Shown here piece by piece: positions 50,402-59,093 of a stretch of DNA of 64,000 bases. The DNA is taken from NCBI GenBank assembly GCA_964607575.1, contig CAZSLS010000007.1, positions 1 to 64,000 of the forward strand, written 5' to 3'. This DNA is from BS750m-G57 sp964607575 (GTDB taxonomy: Bacteria > Planctomycetota > Phycisphaerae > SM23-33). Each line of letters begins with the position of its first letter. Positions within the stretch are counted from its first letter, which is position 1. The notes under the pieces are model-generated. The model searched no databases. It was not told the DNA's origin and saw only the letters and a list, made by a program, of their open reading frames with translations. The position numbers and the translations under genes are program-made.

Positions 50402-51379
50402 TCACCGCGCCGCGACCGACGCATTCTTCGCTACTCTGTACCGTGAAATCGCGATGATGACCACACCGAAGATCATCAGGGCGCCCTTGATCATGCTGCC
50501 AATATAGTCTTCCAGGCCGATCGGCGTCAGCCCATTTGTCAGGACGGCTAGGAAAATTGCGCCGATAAACGTGCCGATCACGTTGGGCTTGCCGGCCTTG
50601 ATGACCAGCGCCCCGAGGAAGACGGCCGTCATTCCGTCGATGAACACCGTCCCTTCCATTCTCGGTACGCCCTGTGCGTAGAAGAGCACCCATACAACTC
50701 CCCCGCACGAGGCCAGCATCGCTGACAAGCTGAAGAAGCTGATGATGATTTTCTTTTCGCGGATCCCAGCCTCGATAGAAGCCTGGCGGTTTTCGCCCAG
50801 CGCGTAGAGGTGCTGACCGGTGGTGGTGTGGTCCTGGATGTATTTGAACGCCACGTAGACTCCCCCCACGACCGCTATCCAGGCCAACTGCACGCCCATG
50901 CCTCCCGAGCCCAACGTCTTGATGATCCCGACCGTGCTTCCCAGGCGGACCGGCGCGTAGCCTCCGGCTATGATGCAGGCGACGCCCGTGGCGATACTAC
51001 CGATGGCGATTGTCGCAATCAGTGACGGGCAGCGGAATGTGGCGATAAGAAAACCGCTGAGCAGTCCGAACACCGTGCCCGCTGCGATGGCGATAAACGG
51101 CGCCACAACCCACGGTACATCGTTTTCGATCAACAACGCCATCACCACGCTGGCCAAGCCCGCAACCGACGGGAAACTGACGTCTATCTCGCCGCTGGCT
51201 ACGATCCACGTCAACCCGAGCACCATAACCGCGATGACACTGGAGGATTTGACCGCATTAATCAGGTTCGACGCACTGCGAAACGATGGAGCCGCGACAC
51301 AAAACAGCACGACCATCGCCAGGAACACCCACACCAGCACATACTGCGGGCGGAACAATGACGCGACCAGACGATTCAC
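50402..51379 (-). CDS. Sugar ABC transporter permease (RbsC type), second subunit
   Basis: 325 residues. The true start is GTG 51379, overlapping the stop of the other permease as GTGA and preceded by GGAGGT at optimal spacing; a longer upstream frame has no membrane character. About ten hydrophobic helices carry the branched-chain/ribose permease pattern: T-W-I-V-A-S-G-E-I-D-V-S-F-P-S-V, the I-A-T-I-A-I-G-S-I-A-T-G segment, A-L-G-E-N-R-Q-A-S-I-E-A-G-I in the cytoplasmic coupling loop and L-G-A-L-V-I-K-A-G-K-P-N near the end. Confidence 0.92.
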   Translation of the reverse strand: MNRLVASLFRPQYVLVWVFLAMVVLFCVAAPSFRSASNLINAVKSSSVIAVMVLGLTWIVASGEIDVSFPSVAGLASVVMALLIENDVPWVVAPFIAIAAGTVFGLLSGFLIATFRCPSLIATIAIGSIATGVACIIAGGYAPVRLGSTVGIIKTLGSGGMGVQLAWIAVVGGVYVAFKYIQDHTTTGQHLYALGENRQASIEAGIREKKIIISFFSLSAMLASCGGVVWVLFYAQGVPRMEGTVFIDGMTAVFLGALVIKAGKPNVIGTFIGAIFLAVLTNGLTPIGLEDYIGSMIKGALMIFGVVIIAISRYRVAKNASVAAR

Positions 51380-52380
51380 GATACACCTCCGCCGGCGGCA
51401 AGTTCGGCTCGAAGGCGCCGCTTGCGGATAATCTCGTTGAAATCGATCCTGGAGATGACGATCGAGACGATCAGCAATACACCCATAACCAGTTCCATCA
51501 CGTACATCGGCTTGCCCAGGAGTATAAAACCGTTCTGCACCGTGCCGATCAGCAGCGCACCGAGGAACGTGCCAACAACGGTCGGCTTCTTGAAGACCGA
51601 CACACCCACGAATACCGCCGAATAGGCCGGCATGAGCCAGACAAGCCCGGCTTCTATCTCGCCCTTGGCAAGCGAGGACATCTTGACAATGTTGGTCAGG
51701 CAGGCCACAACCGCACAAATCACAAACGCGGCGATTATATACCGCTCCACGCGTACGCCGGAGAACCGTGCGGCCGTCGCGTTCGAGCCAATCGCATAAA
51801 AACGCCTTCCCAGCGTCGAACAGTTCAACACGACAAAGCCGATCCCGTAGGCGATCACCATCAGCACCACCGGCAGCGGAAGGCCCGCTAAGCGAGCCGT
51901 GTAGAGCTGCTTGATGCCCGAACCGGCGAAGTTCGTGTATATCTGCGTACCTCCGCTGTAGAGATACGCCATACCAAAAACAATGGCGCCGAGCCCGAGC
52001 GTTGCGACCATATCCGGAAGCTTGAACTTACCGACCATAAAACCGTTGATAACGCCGAAAGCACCTCCCGCCGCACAGCCAATCAGGATCGCCGGAAGCG
52101 GCGCCGCGCCCAGGGCGATCATGTGGCTCATCGTCATACCCCCCAGGCAACTTACGAAGTGGAACGACATGTCCGCATAGCCCGTGACCGCAACGAAAGT
52201 AAGCCCCAAGGCCACAAGCGCCATCGGCGCTATCATATTGAGCAGACCGAGAAGGTTATTGACCGACAGGAATCGCGGTTCCAGATTCGTAAACACGCCC
52301 ATGATCCCAATCTGCAGCGCGCAGAAAACTCCAAGCGTGATAAACTCGCTCGAAATGCCTTTTCGGCGCCTCGCCATCAT
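51376..52380 (-). CDS. Sugar ABC transporter permease (RbsC type), first subunit
   Basis: 334 residues from ATG 52380, overlapping the ATPase stop as ATGA, with GGGGGAG upstream. About ten helices are present, with T-F-V-A-V-T-G-Y-A-D-M-S as the conserved second-helix region and A-I-G-S-N-A-T-A-A-R-F-S-G-V as the coupling loop contacting the ATPase. It pairs with the second permease to form the channel. Two different permeases, rather than one homodimer, recall the Lsr (LsrC/LsrD) arrangement. Confidence 0.92.
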   Translation of the reverse strand: MMARRRKGISSEFITLGVFCALQIGIMGVFTNLEPRFLSVNNLLGLLNMIAPMALVALGLTFVAVTGYADMSFHFVSCLGGMTMSHMIALGAAPLPAILIGCAAGGAFGVINGFMVGKFKLPDMVATLGLGAIVFGMAYLYSGGTQIYTNFAGSGIKQLYTARLAGLPLPVVLMVIAYGIGFVVLNCSTLGRRFYAIGSNATAARFSGVRVERYIIAAFVICAVVACLTNIVKMSSLAKGEIEAGLVWLMPAYSAVFVGVSVFKKPTVVGTFLGALLIGTVQNGFILLGKPMYVMELVMGVLLIVSIVISRIDFNEIIRKRRLRAELAAGGGVS

Positions 52381-53933
52381 TGGCTCCCCCCGCCGGTCAG
52401 ACCGCACAGCAGCATCTGCTCGAGGCGGACTTCGCTTGTCGGTTTGTCCATCACGACGCGGCCTTGGTACATCACCATCGCGCGATCGCACAGACCGTAG
52501 ATCTCCTCGCAGTCCGAGCCGACAACGATGACGGCTTTTTCCGCAGAGAGCTTGCGGATCATCTCGTAGATGCCCGCCTTGGCTCCCACGTCCACGCCAA
52601 CGGTGGGCTCCTGGAAGATGTACGCCTCACCATCGGTATACAATCCCTTGCCGATGACCACCTTCTGCTGATTCCCGCCACTGAGCAGCGATACGTCCTC
52701 GTTGACGTCGGGCGTTTTGATAGCCAGTTCCTCGACCATCGACCATGCGTCGCGGCGCTCGGAGCGACGGTTGATCAGGAAGCCCAGACCCGCAACCTTC
52801 GCCATATTCGACAGGATCACGTTGAAAGAGACCGGTTCATCGGATATCTGACCCTCGGCCCGGCGGTCACCCGGAACGAGAAAAAGCCCGCTGGCGATGG
52901 CGTCCGACGGGGAACTCAGCGCCACGGGGCGACCGTTTATCTCAGTGCCCCCCGCGGTGCGCCTCAGCACGCCAAAGAGCGTTTTGCACAGCTCGTCGAT
53001 CCCCGACCCCACCAGACCGAACACGCCCAGTATCCATCCGCGTTTGGCGGTAAAACTCGTCTCGGCGAATTTGCCCGCCAACGCCAGATCTCTGACCGAC
53101 AGCACATCGTCGCCGGGCGAGACGCCCTTGGGTGGATACACGTTCGACAACTCCCTGCCGAGCATCAATTCGGCGATGCGGGCGTGGTCGATCTCTTCAT
53201 CGGACGTGTTGCACGTGGCGACGTTCCGCCCGTCACGAAAAACCGTCAGGCGGTCGGCGATCTGGGACACCTCGTCGAGCCGGTGGGTGATATAGATAAT
53301 CGAAATACCGCTTTCCTTGAGCATGCGAATCTGCTCGAAGAGGACATCGATTTCCCGCCTGGTCAGAATCGACGTGGGCTCATCGAGTACCAGCACGTTC
53401 ATATTCTCGCGCGACAGCGCACGCAGGATCGCGATGGATTCTTTTTCGACGGCAGACAACTCGCCCACGGGTCTGGTCAGGTCGATATCTACCGGGAATT
53501 TATCGAGCAGTTCCCGAGCCCGGGCAAGAAGCTTCTTCCGACGAATCCTCGGGAAGAGGCCCGCCGAATCGCTTTCGGTTCCGAGGAATATATTCTCGTA
53601 GCCCGTGAACGACGGGATCATCTGCGGGTCCTGGTAGACCGTGGCGATTCCGTTGTCAATTGCGTCTTGTGGAGAGTTGATTACGATCTGACGGCCATTG
53701 AGTGTGATCTGCCCGGCGTCGGCCTGGTAAACGCCCGAGAGCACTTTTATGAGCGTTGACTTGCCCGCCCCGTTTATGCCCAGCAGCGCGTGAACCTCCC
53801 CGCGCGCGAGGCTGAATTCGGCGCTGTCCAGCGCCCTGACTCCCGGGAATTCCTTCACGATCCCGGTCATTTCCAGAGACAATTCTTCCACGCCGGCCTC
53901 TTTAGCTGCGATGGTGCGTTGCGATCCACTCAA
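52377..53933 (-). CDS. Sugar ABC transporter ATP-binding protein (RbsA/MglA type)
   Basis: 518 residues with two fused nucleotide-binding domains. The first has Walker A G-I-N-G-A-G-K-S-T at 52-60, L-S-A-V-E-K-E-S as degenerate signature region and V-L-D-E-P-T-S as Walker B. The second has the family's usual incomplete P-loop (G-L-V-G-S-G-I-D-E-L), with L-L-S-G-G-N-Q-Q-K as signature. Such double ATPases power import of pentoses, hexoses, autoinducer-2 and polyols. It starts 6 bp after the binding-protein stop, showing one transcript. Confidence 0.94.
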   Translation of the reverse strand: MSGSQRTIAAKEAGVEELSLEMTGIVKEFPGVRALDSAEFSLARGEVHALLGINGAGKSTLIKVLSGVYQADAGQITLNGRQIVINSPQDAIDNGIATVYQDPQMIPSFTGYENIFLGTESDSAGLFPRIRRKKLLARARELLDKFPVDIDLTRPVGELSAVEKESIAILRALSRENMNVLVLDEPTSILTRREIDVLFEQIRMLKESGISIIYITHRLDEVSQIADRLTVFRDGRNVATCNTSDEEIDHARIAELMLGRELSNVYPPKGVSPGDDVLSVRDLALAGKFAETSFTAKRGWILGVFGLVGSGIDELCKTLFGVLRRTAGGTEINGRPVALSSPSDAIASGLFLVPGDRRAEGQISDEPVSFNVILSNMAKVAGLGFLINRRSERRDAWSMVEELAIKTPDVNEDVSLLSGGNQQKVVIGKGLYTDGEAYIFQEPTVGVDVGAKAGIYEMIRKLSAEKAVIVVGSDCEEIYGLCDRAMVMYQGRVVMDKPTSEVRLEQMLLCGLTGGGSQ

Positions 53934-53939
53934 GATCGA

Positions 53940-54965
53940 TCAGAGTTCCGGTTTCCATCCGAACTTGACGGCGTTGCCCGGAATGTCGTAGTCCTCGGGC
54001 TTAAACTTCTCATCCAGGGCGTCGAGTGTAGCTTTATCCACGGCGAATACCGGGGAGATGATGAATCTCGGGGCCTTGTCGCCTTTGAGGTGTTCGTGAG
54101 CGTAACGGACGCTCATGTAGCTCATGTAGTAAATGCTCTGGGCCATCGTAACCTTGAACGGACCGTCGGACTTAATTACCTCAAACGCGTGCTTTCCGCC
54201 GTCGATTCCGGTGGTGATGATTTCATCGGCGCGACCGGCGTTCTCGATGGCCTGGGCGCCTTCCTGGGCCGCCCCGTCCCAGGCACACCAGATCGCATCG
54301 AGCTTACCCTTGGGATACTTATCGAGTATTCTCTCCACTGCCGTCAGCGGCGAAATACCCGTCTGCGAATTGTGCTCGTACTCGGAGACCATTTTGATGT
54401 CCGGGTATTTTTCCATGGCAAATTTGGCGCCCTGCCCGCGAAGGGCCCACGCCTCATTTTCGGGCAGTGTCACCATCGCGATATTGCCCTTGCCCTTGAG
54501 GTGTTTGGCGATGTAGTCCATAGTCCAGGCGCCCATGCGGAAGTCGCTGGAACAGATCGAAGTAGTCGCCGGAACGCCGGCTACTATCGCGTCGGCTACG
54601 AATATGGGTATCCCCGCGTCAACCGCTCGCTGACAGGCCTGGGTGATCCCCGCCGGGTCCGACGGTGTAACGAAGATCGCCTTGGGCTTCATTTCGATGA
54701 ACGCATCTATCTGCTCAGACTGCTTCTTGGCATCGTAGTTTGCATTGGCGTACGTAGCCTCGCCTCCGAATATCTTGAACGCATCTACGAAACCCCTCTT
54801 CTGACGCTGGCCAGATTCGTTCTCCAACCACCCCAATGATACGCAGAACTTACCCGAGCCGACCGCGTCGCCCTGGGATTCGTCGGGCTTCTTGCACGAA
54901 GGTAGCCCGCAGACCAACACAACAACCGCCAGAACAACACCGCAGTTCACGAATCGTTTAGTCAT
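53940..54965 (-). CDS. Sugar-binding lipoprotein of the ABC importer
   Basis: 341 residues. Signal sequence with lipobox L-P-S-C at about 21-24, then the periplasmic-binding fold typical of RbsB/LsrB-like proteins (Peripla_BP_4): D-A-K-K-Q-S-E-Q-I-D-A-F, P-K-A-I-F-V-T-P-S-D-P-A-G, A-V-D-A-G-I-P-I-F-V-A-D and the later D-A-I-W-C-A-W-D-G-A-A-Q-E. The ligand is not predictable with confidence; sugars with a furanose or branched form are typical. First gene of the importer operon, with AGGAGATATT before the ATG. Confidence 0.92.
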   Translation of the reverse strand: MTKRFVNCGVVLAVVVLVCGLPSCKKPDESQGDAVGSGKFCVSLGWLENESGQRQKRGFVDAFKIFGGEATYANANYDAKKQSEQIDAFIEMKPKAIFVTPSDPAGITQACQRAVDAGIPIFVADAIVAGVPATTSICSSDFRMGAWTMDYIAKHLKGKGNIAMVTLPENEAWALRGQGAKFAMEKYPDIKMVSEYEHNSQTGISPLTAVERILDKYPKGKLDAIWCAWDGAAQEGAQAIENAGRADEIITTGIDGGKHAFEVIKSDGPFKVTMAQSIYYMSYMSVRYAHEHLKGDKAPRFIISPVFAVDKATLDALDEKFKPEDYDIPGNAVKFGWKPEL

Positions 54966-54985
54966 CGCAATATCTCCTTTATCAG

Positions 54986-54998
54986 GCCCCGACGGGGC
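54986..54998. promoter_or_regulatory. Short GC dyad in the leader of the importer operon
   Basis: GCCCCGACGGGGC lies 20 bp before the binding-protein start, directly upstream of its ribosome-binding site. It could be an operator for a sugar-responsive repressor or an mRNA hairpin. No regulator gene is encoded beside the operon. Confidence 0.3.
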
Positions 54999-55136
54999 GG
55001 AACAGCTAGAACCTATCCTCTAGGCCCGCCAGATTCAACGTCAAATACGAGGATTCATTCGGACCCGGTCAGGTAAAGGCGTCGCATGTGGACGGCGGGG
55101 TCTGTATAATGCCCGGGGATTTAAGGCGGAACTTGC

Positions 55137-56555
55137 ATGAGTTGGACCCCCAGGACATTTCGTGCGTTGGTGCGTGACGTCAGGCGATTGGTCTCGCCGC
55201 TGGACGTGATGTATCACGTTGGGAACATGATCTACCGCCGGTCGCTGCGATACACGCTGTTCGTCGTGGGTCTCAGTATACTGGGCGTTCTGGCCAAAAG
55301 CTTCCGTCTGCCCGGACTTACGATCCAGCAGGCAATCGCCCTGCCGCTAATCATCGGGGGCCTGGCGCTGGTGTTCGGTAGCGCGCTGCGGGTTATCCCC
55401 GGACTGATTTCCTCGCGCCTGCTGACGGTGGCCCAGGCGTCGGATTTAAACCTGATGGAAGATTACCGCAAGACCCAGGCGCCCGAACACCTCGAGGCGA
55501 TCTGGCAGCGCGTTTTCCGATACGAGTCGATCCTGAGCGACGAAATCGTCGACGACGAGGTAGAAGAGGTCGCGAAGTCAGACTTCCTCGCCCGGGCAGA
55601 AGAAGCGCTGGCCTCGCACCTGCCGCAGATACGCCAAATGCATCTGCTCGGTCTGGACCTGCGATATCTCGAAGACTGGCGCGACGGGGGGTACCTCGAC
55701 TGCAGCGACACCAAGCTTCGCGAGCAGTTCGAAGGTAATTCGACGCTGACCGCCGTCCGGCGGAAAGTGGGCCTCTGGGGCGCCGTGAGAATGCGGAACT
55801 TCGCGATCAGGAAGATTTCCAGTAGACTGTGGTTCAGGTTCATCACGCGGATGATCGCGATGGAGATCGGCGCGTCGGTCGAGCGGCTCAACAAACTCTA
55901 CGATACGGACCTGTTCAATTCGCAGGTACTGCTCTGGCCCGGCGAGGCCGAATCTCCGTGGCTCAGCGAGTTCGAAGGAGCCTGCGACGAAGTTCTCCGG
56001 CGGCGGCGTAAAGCAATCCATAATGTCTTCGGACCGAATATCGAGACCGCCGGTGAAGTCATCGACAGAATGCTCTACACCGATTTCGCGTTGGCGTGCG
56101 AACTCCGCATGCGGTACGACGTGGAATACTGCACCGGCGCTCTGGACTACGACGCGCCGTCGGACATCCGGTCCGGCTGCCGCGAACGGCGTGACCTGAG
56201 GCGGGCCGAACGGACAGGGCGCCAAGCCGGAAAGGGCCAGATCGCCCTGAGAAGATTCCTGACCACCCACCGGGGCGAACTGTTCGAATCGAAAAACTCC
56301 GCGGCGCTGCGAGCGGTGAAAATCGCCTTCCACATCAACAAAGACAATCTGAAGCGCAAGATCGTCGACCACTTTATCCGCCGGCGTACAAGCGGGCCTC
56401 TCGAAGAGATACTGGCGATCCTAGACACCGCCGCCGCCAAAGAACGGACCTTCACGCGCCGCCTGGTGGCCGTTCGCCTGCACCACGAACTGACCCGCCT
56501 GGCCAGAGCCGGATACTATCAACTGATCGAAACGCTCGGATACGCCGACAGCTAA
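55137..56555 (+). CDS. Two-helix membrane protein, function unknown
   Basis: 472 residues. Two hydrophobic segments (about 38-55 and 64-85) near the N-terminus are followed by a long soluble, helix-rich and strongly charged region without any catalytic or binding motif I recognise. A TATAAT hexamer at 55105-55110 and AAGGCGGA before the ATG support expression, but no good -35 partner is visible. The gene converges on the cyclase gene with a 4-bp overlap of their ends. It is divergent from the importer operon. Unclassified rather than assigned. Confidence 0.7.
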   Translation: MSWTPRTFRALVRDVRRLVSPLDVMYHVGNMIYRRSLRYTLFVVGLSILGVLAKSFRLPGLTIQQAIALPLIIGGLALVFGSALRVIPGLISSRLLTVAQASDLNLMEDYRKTQAPEHLEAIWQRVFRYESILSDEIVDDEVEEVAKSDFLARAEEALASHLPQIRQMHLLGLDLRYLEDWRDGGYLDCSDTKLREQFEGNSTLTAVRRKVGLWGAVRMRNFAIRKISSRLWFRFITRMIAMEIGASVERLNKLYDTDLFNSQVLLWPGEAESPWLSEFEGACDEVLRRRRKAIHNVFGPNIETAGEVIDRMLYTDFALACELRMRYDVEYCTGALDYDAPSDIRSGCRERRDLRRAERTGRQAGKGQIALRRFLTTHRGELFESKNSAALRAVKIAFHINKDNLKRKIVDHFIRRRTSGPLEEILAILDTAAAKERTFTRRLVAVRLHHELTRLARAGYYQLIETLGYADS

Positions 56556-57136
56556 CCGATCAGGATCGCACGGACCGGGGCGGCTTCGGCGCCGGTGAGG
56601 TTCAGGGGTAGGCAGATCAACTGGTATTGACCCGGCGGTACGTCCGCGAGGTTCAGCGACTCGACTATAACGACACCGGAATCGAGCAGTGTGCGATGCA
56701 CCGCGTCGCTCTGGTCGGAAACCCCTATCGACAGACCATCGATACCAACCAGCTTAATCCCGCGGGCAACCAGCCATCTCGCGCCGCATTCATCGAGCGC
56801 GGACGCCTCGGGCGTGCGGAGGAGTAGGCGCGTGGTGGCGGCCGGAAGATCGAGTCGATCGAGTGCGCCACCCTTTACGGCTCCGGCGATGGAAACATCG
56901 ACCAGCAATGCATCACCGACCAGAACATCGAGCGCCAGTTCATCCACGCTCGCCGCGCCGGCGATGAAGTGGCATGGGGCGTCGATATGCGTGCCTGCAT
57001 GGAGCGACATCGCCACTTCGCTGACAGTCAACTCGTCCCCACGGTCGATGTCGCTCGTGCGGTCGATCCGTACGGGGCGGTCGCCGGGGTAGACAACCGT
57101 TGAATCGCTGAGTGGAAGTGAAATATCGTAGATCAT
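56552..57136 (-). CDS. Cyclase family protein (kynurenine formamidase-like)
   Basis: 194 residues. The metal-binding signature of the family, H-A-G-T-H-I-D-A-P-C-H, is at 46-56. Members hydrolyse N-formylkynurenine, isatin and similar compounds, or act as polyketide cyclases, so the reaction cannot be fixed. ATG 57136 overlaps the lipoprotein stop as ATGA, giving a length normal for the family. A longer reading frame extending to 58000 is an artefact overlapping clpP and the lipoprotein gene. It is the last gene of the proteostasis operon. Confidence 0.85.
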   Translation of the reverse strand: MIYDISLPLSDSTVVYPGDRPVRIDRTSDIDRGDELTVSEVAMSLHAGTHIDAPCHFIAGAASVDELALDVLVGDALLVDVSIAGAVKGGALDRLDLPAATTRLLLRTPEASALDECGARWLVARGIKLVGIDGLSIGVSDQSDAVHRTLLDSGVVIVESLNLADVPPGQYQLICLPLNLTGAEAAPVRAILIG

Positions 57137-57771
57137 GGGGCGGGTAAGTCGACTTTGCACACCTTCTGTGTGGACAGTGTCTTGCCCGTAAGGTAATCGA
57201 CGAACGCCACGCGAACGGTGATACCGGCATTTTTCGGCGGCCCGGATTTCCACGGACACGTGAACGTGAAATGGTAAGTCAGGAAACCTCCGGAGAACGC
57301 CTTGGCTACCTCGTCGACGGACCACTTGTATTCGCCGATCAGCGTTTTGTCGGCCGGTTGGGCCAGATCGTACAATTGCACGGTGACGGAACCGGCGGCC
57401 TTTATCGTATCGCCGTTGGCGTCGATCGGTCTGAGGAACACTTTGACACCGTCGTCCCCGGACTGTCCGTCGAGGTCCGCCCCGCCGGTATACTGCCCGA
57501 GCTTGATAGACTTGACGTAGTAGAGTTTCTTGAGGCGGTCGGGTCCGAGCGACACGAGCGTGTCTATCCGTTTCTGCCGGCGAGCGAGTTCGCTCCGGGC
57601 CTCGGAAACCGCCTGGCGCGAGGCTTTGGTTTCGGCGCGGGCTGATTCGAGATCTGCCTTGAGTTGCTTTACCTTCTTGTCCTGTTGGAAGATATCCATT
57701 CCGCGGCAGCCGTGCAAAGCGGCTGAGACAATAACAGCCGAAATCAGCACCAGCACACCGCGGAAGGTCAT
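57133..57771 (-). CDS. Coiled-coil lipoprotein, function unknown
   Basis: 212 residues. A signal sequence with lipobox A-L-H-G-C (about 18-22) is followed by a coiled coil (about 30-70; K-Q-L-K-A-D-L-E-S-A-R-A-E-T-K-A-S) and a beta-rich domain of about 120 residues (V-T-V-Q-L-Y-D-L...Y-H-F-T-F-T). It is probably anchored in a membrane facing the periplasm. Both ends overlap neighbours by ATGA, with clpP upstream and the cyclase downstream, so its synthesis is coupled to a ClpP subunit. Confidence 0.78.
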   Translation of the reverse strand: MTFRGVLVLISAVIVSAALHGCRGMDIFQQDKKVKQLKADLESARAETKASRQAVSEARSELARRQKRIDTLVSLGPDRLKKLYYVKSIKLGQYTGGADLDGQSGDDGVKVFLRPIDANGDTIKAAGSVTVQLYDLAQPADKTLIGEYKWSVDEVAKAFSGGFLTYHFTFTCPWKSGPPKNAGITVRVAFVDYLTGKTLSTQKVCKVDLPAP

Positions 57772-58439
57772 TTGCTTTTTCCCTTCTTATCGGGAATATC
57801 GGGCATCTCGGGCATGCGTTCGAGAATATTGTCAACGCATCCGTAGTCGACCGCCTCTTCCGCCGACAACCACTTATTCCGGTCGCAGTCCGCGTGAACC
57901 TTCTCGACTGTCTGTCCGGTATGCTTGGCGAGTATTTCGTAGAGGCGCTGGCGCAGGCGCGTGATCTCTTTGGCTTCGATTTCCAGATCGGTAGCCACAC
58001 CGGTCATCACGCCACTTATCAGCGGTTGGTGGATCAGCACGCGGCTGGAAGGCAGCGCGCTGCGTTTCTTGGGCGATCCGCCCGCCAGGAGGACGGCGCC
58101 CATGGAAGCGGCCATACCTATCGCATACGTGCAGATATCGGGGCGGATGAACTGCATCGTATCGTAGATAGCCAACCCCGCCGAAATACTTCCGCCCGGC
58201 GAGTTGATGTACATATGGACGTCGGCGTGCGGGTCCTCGTTGGAGAGGAACAGCAGTTGGGCGACCACGACGTTTGCGACGGCATCGTCAACGGCGCCGC
58301 CGACAAAGATGATGCGATCTGCCAGCAGGCGCGAATAGATGTCCATGCTGCGTTCGCCGCGGCCGGTTTTTTCGATCACGAACGGTGGAGGGTAGTATGG
58401 CATGTTTTTGTCCACTGTGGTCACTGGTTCGGCGGGCAC
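57768..58439 (-). CDS. clpP: ATP-dependent Clp protease proteolytic subunit ClpP, second copy
   Basis: 223 residues. Serine protease residues are in place: S112 in G-M-A-A-S-M-G and H137 in L-I-H-Q-P, with the aspartate in the H-A-D-C-D-R-N-K-W segment. Oxyanion-region sequence Y-I-N-S-P-G-G-S-I-S-A-G is also conserved. The start is uncertain: GTG 58439 gives a long N-terminus, while ATG 58403 or the methionine of M-D-I-Y-S-R-L would give the usual length. It starts 25 bp after the first clpP. No clpX or clpA is within the window. Confidence 0.92.
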   Translation of the reverse strand: MPAEPVTTVDKNMPYYPPPFVIEKTGRGERSMDIYSRLLADRIIFVGGAVDDAVANVVVAQLLFLSNEDPHADVHMYINSPGGSISAGLAIYDTMQFIRPDICTYAIGMAASMGAVLLAGGSPKKRSALPSSRVLIHQPLISGVMTGVATDLEIEAKEITRLRQRLYEILAKHTGQTVEKVHADCDRNKWLSAEEAVDYGCVDNILERMPEMPDIPDKKGKSK

Positions 58440-58464
58440 AGTAGCTCGCCGGAGGGATCGGTGA

Positions 58465-59070
58465 CTATTTATCGGTGTCCTTGAGGTTCTGGATTATCTC
58501 GTCGACGACGCCGTACTCGACGGCCTCCTCGGCGGACATGTAGTAGTCGCGCTCGCAGTCTGTTTGAACTTCCTCAATGGTATGCCCGGTGTGCTTTCCA
58601 AGCAGTTCGTTCAGAACGCCCTTTGCCCTGACGATCTCCTTGGCCTGGATTACGATATCCGAGGCCTGCCCGGTAATCCCGCCCCAGGGCTGGTGGATCA
58701 TCACCTTGCTGTGCGGAAGGGCGTATCGCTTTCCGGGTGTACCCGAGGCGAGAATGATAGCCGCCCCGCTGGCGGCCTGTCCGACGCACAGAGTCGACAC
58801 ATCGCATTCGAGGAACTGGATGGTGTCGTAAATCGCCAGCGTATCGTCAACGGATCCGCCGGGCGAGTTTATGTAAATCGCGATAGCTCGCTCGCGTGCC
58901 TTGGCCTGCAACTCCAGCAACCTCATTATCAGGCTGCCCGCGGTATTCGGGCCTATCTCCCCCCAGAGAAACACAATACGTTCCTCCGCCAGCCGCTCCT
59001 CGAGGGTCATCTCGCGCCTGGCGGCATAGTCAGGATACGCAAGTGCCTGGGGATCAGAGGGTCGTTTCAT
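58465..59070 (-). CDS. clpP: ATP-dependent Clp protease proteolytic subunit ClpP, first copy
   Basis: 201 residues. S101 (G-Q-A-A-S-G-A) and H126 (M-I-H-Q-P-W-G-G) belong to the catalytic triad, with an aspartate in the T-D-C-E-R-D-Y-Y-M-S segment. Y-I-N-S-P-G-G-S-V is conserved. Its D-T-L-A-I-Y-D and Q-F-L-E-C-D-V regions differ from the second copy, so the two may form mixed heptamers as in other bacteria with two ClpPs. AGGAGTC precedes the ATG. It lies 23 bp after the trigger factor gene, the classical tig-clpP order. Confidence 0.94.
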   Translation of the reverse strand: MKRPSDPQALAYPDYAARREMTLEERLAEERIVFLWGEIGPNTAGSLIMRLLELQAKARERAIAIYINSPGGSVDDTLAIYDTIQFLECDVSTLCVGQAASGAAIILASGTPGKRYALPHSKVMIHQPWGGITGQASDIVIQAKEIVRAKGVLNELLGKHTGHTIEEVQTDCERDYYMSAEEAVEYGVVDEIIQNLKDTDK

Positions 59071-59093
59071 TGTTATTTGACTCCTGCAGGGCG

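Noticed and set aside
43248..54965. Bacterial microcompartment locus for fucose/rhamnose use
   Set aside because: RhaT-like permease, DeoC and an aldehyde-reducing enzyme are present, but no shell protein, class II aldolase or CoA-acylating aldehyde dehydrogenase is seen.
56552..58000. A single 482-codon minus-strand frame covering the cyclase and the region upstream
   Set aside because: Only the last 194 codons match the cyclase family. The upstream part overlaps the lipoprotein and clpP genes in another frame.
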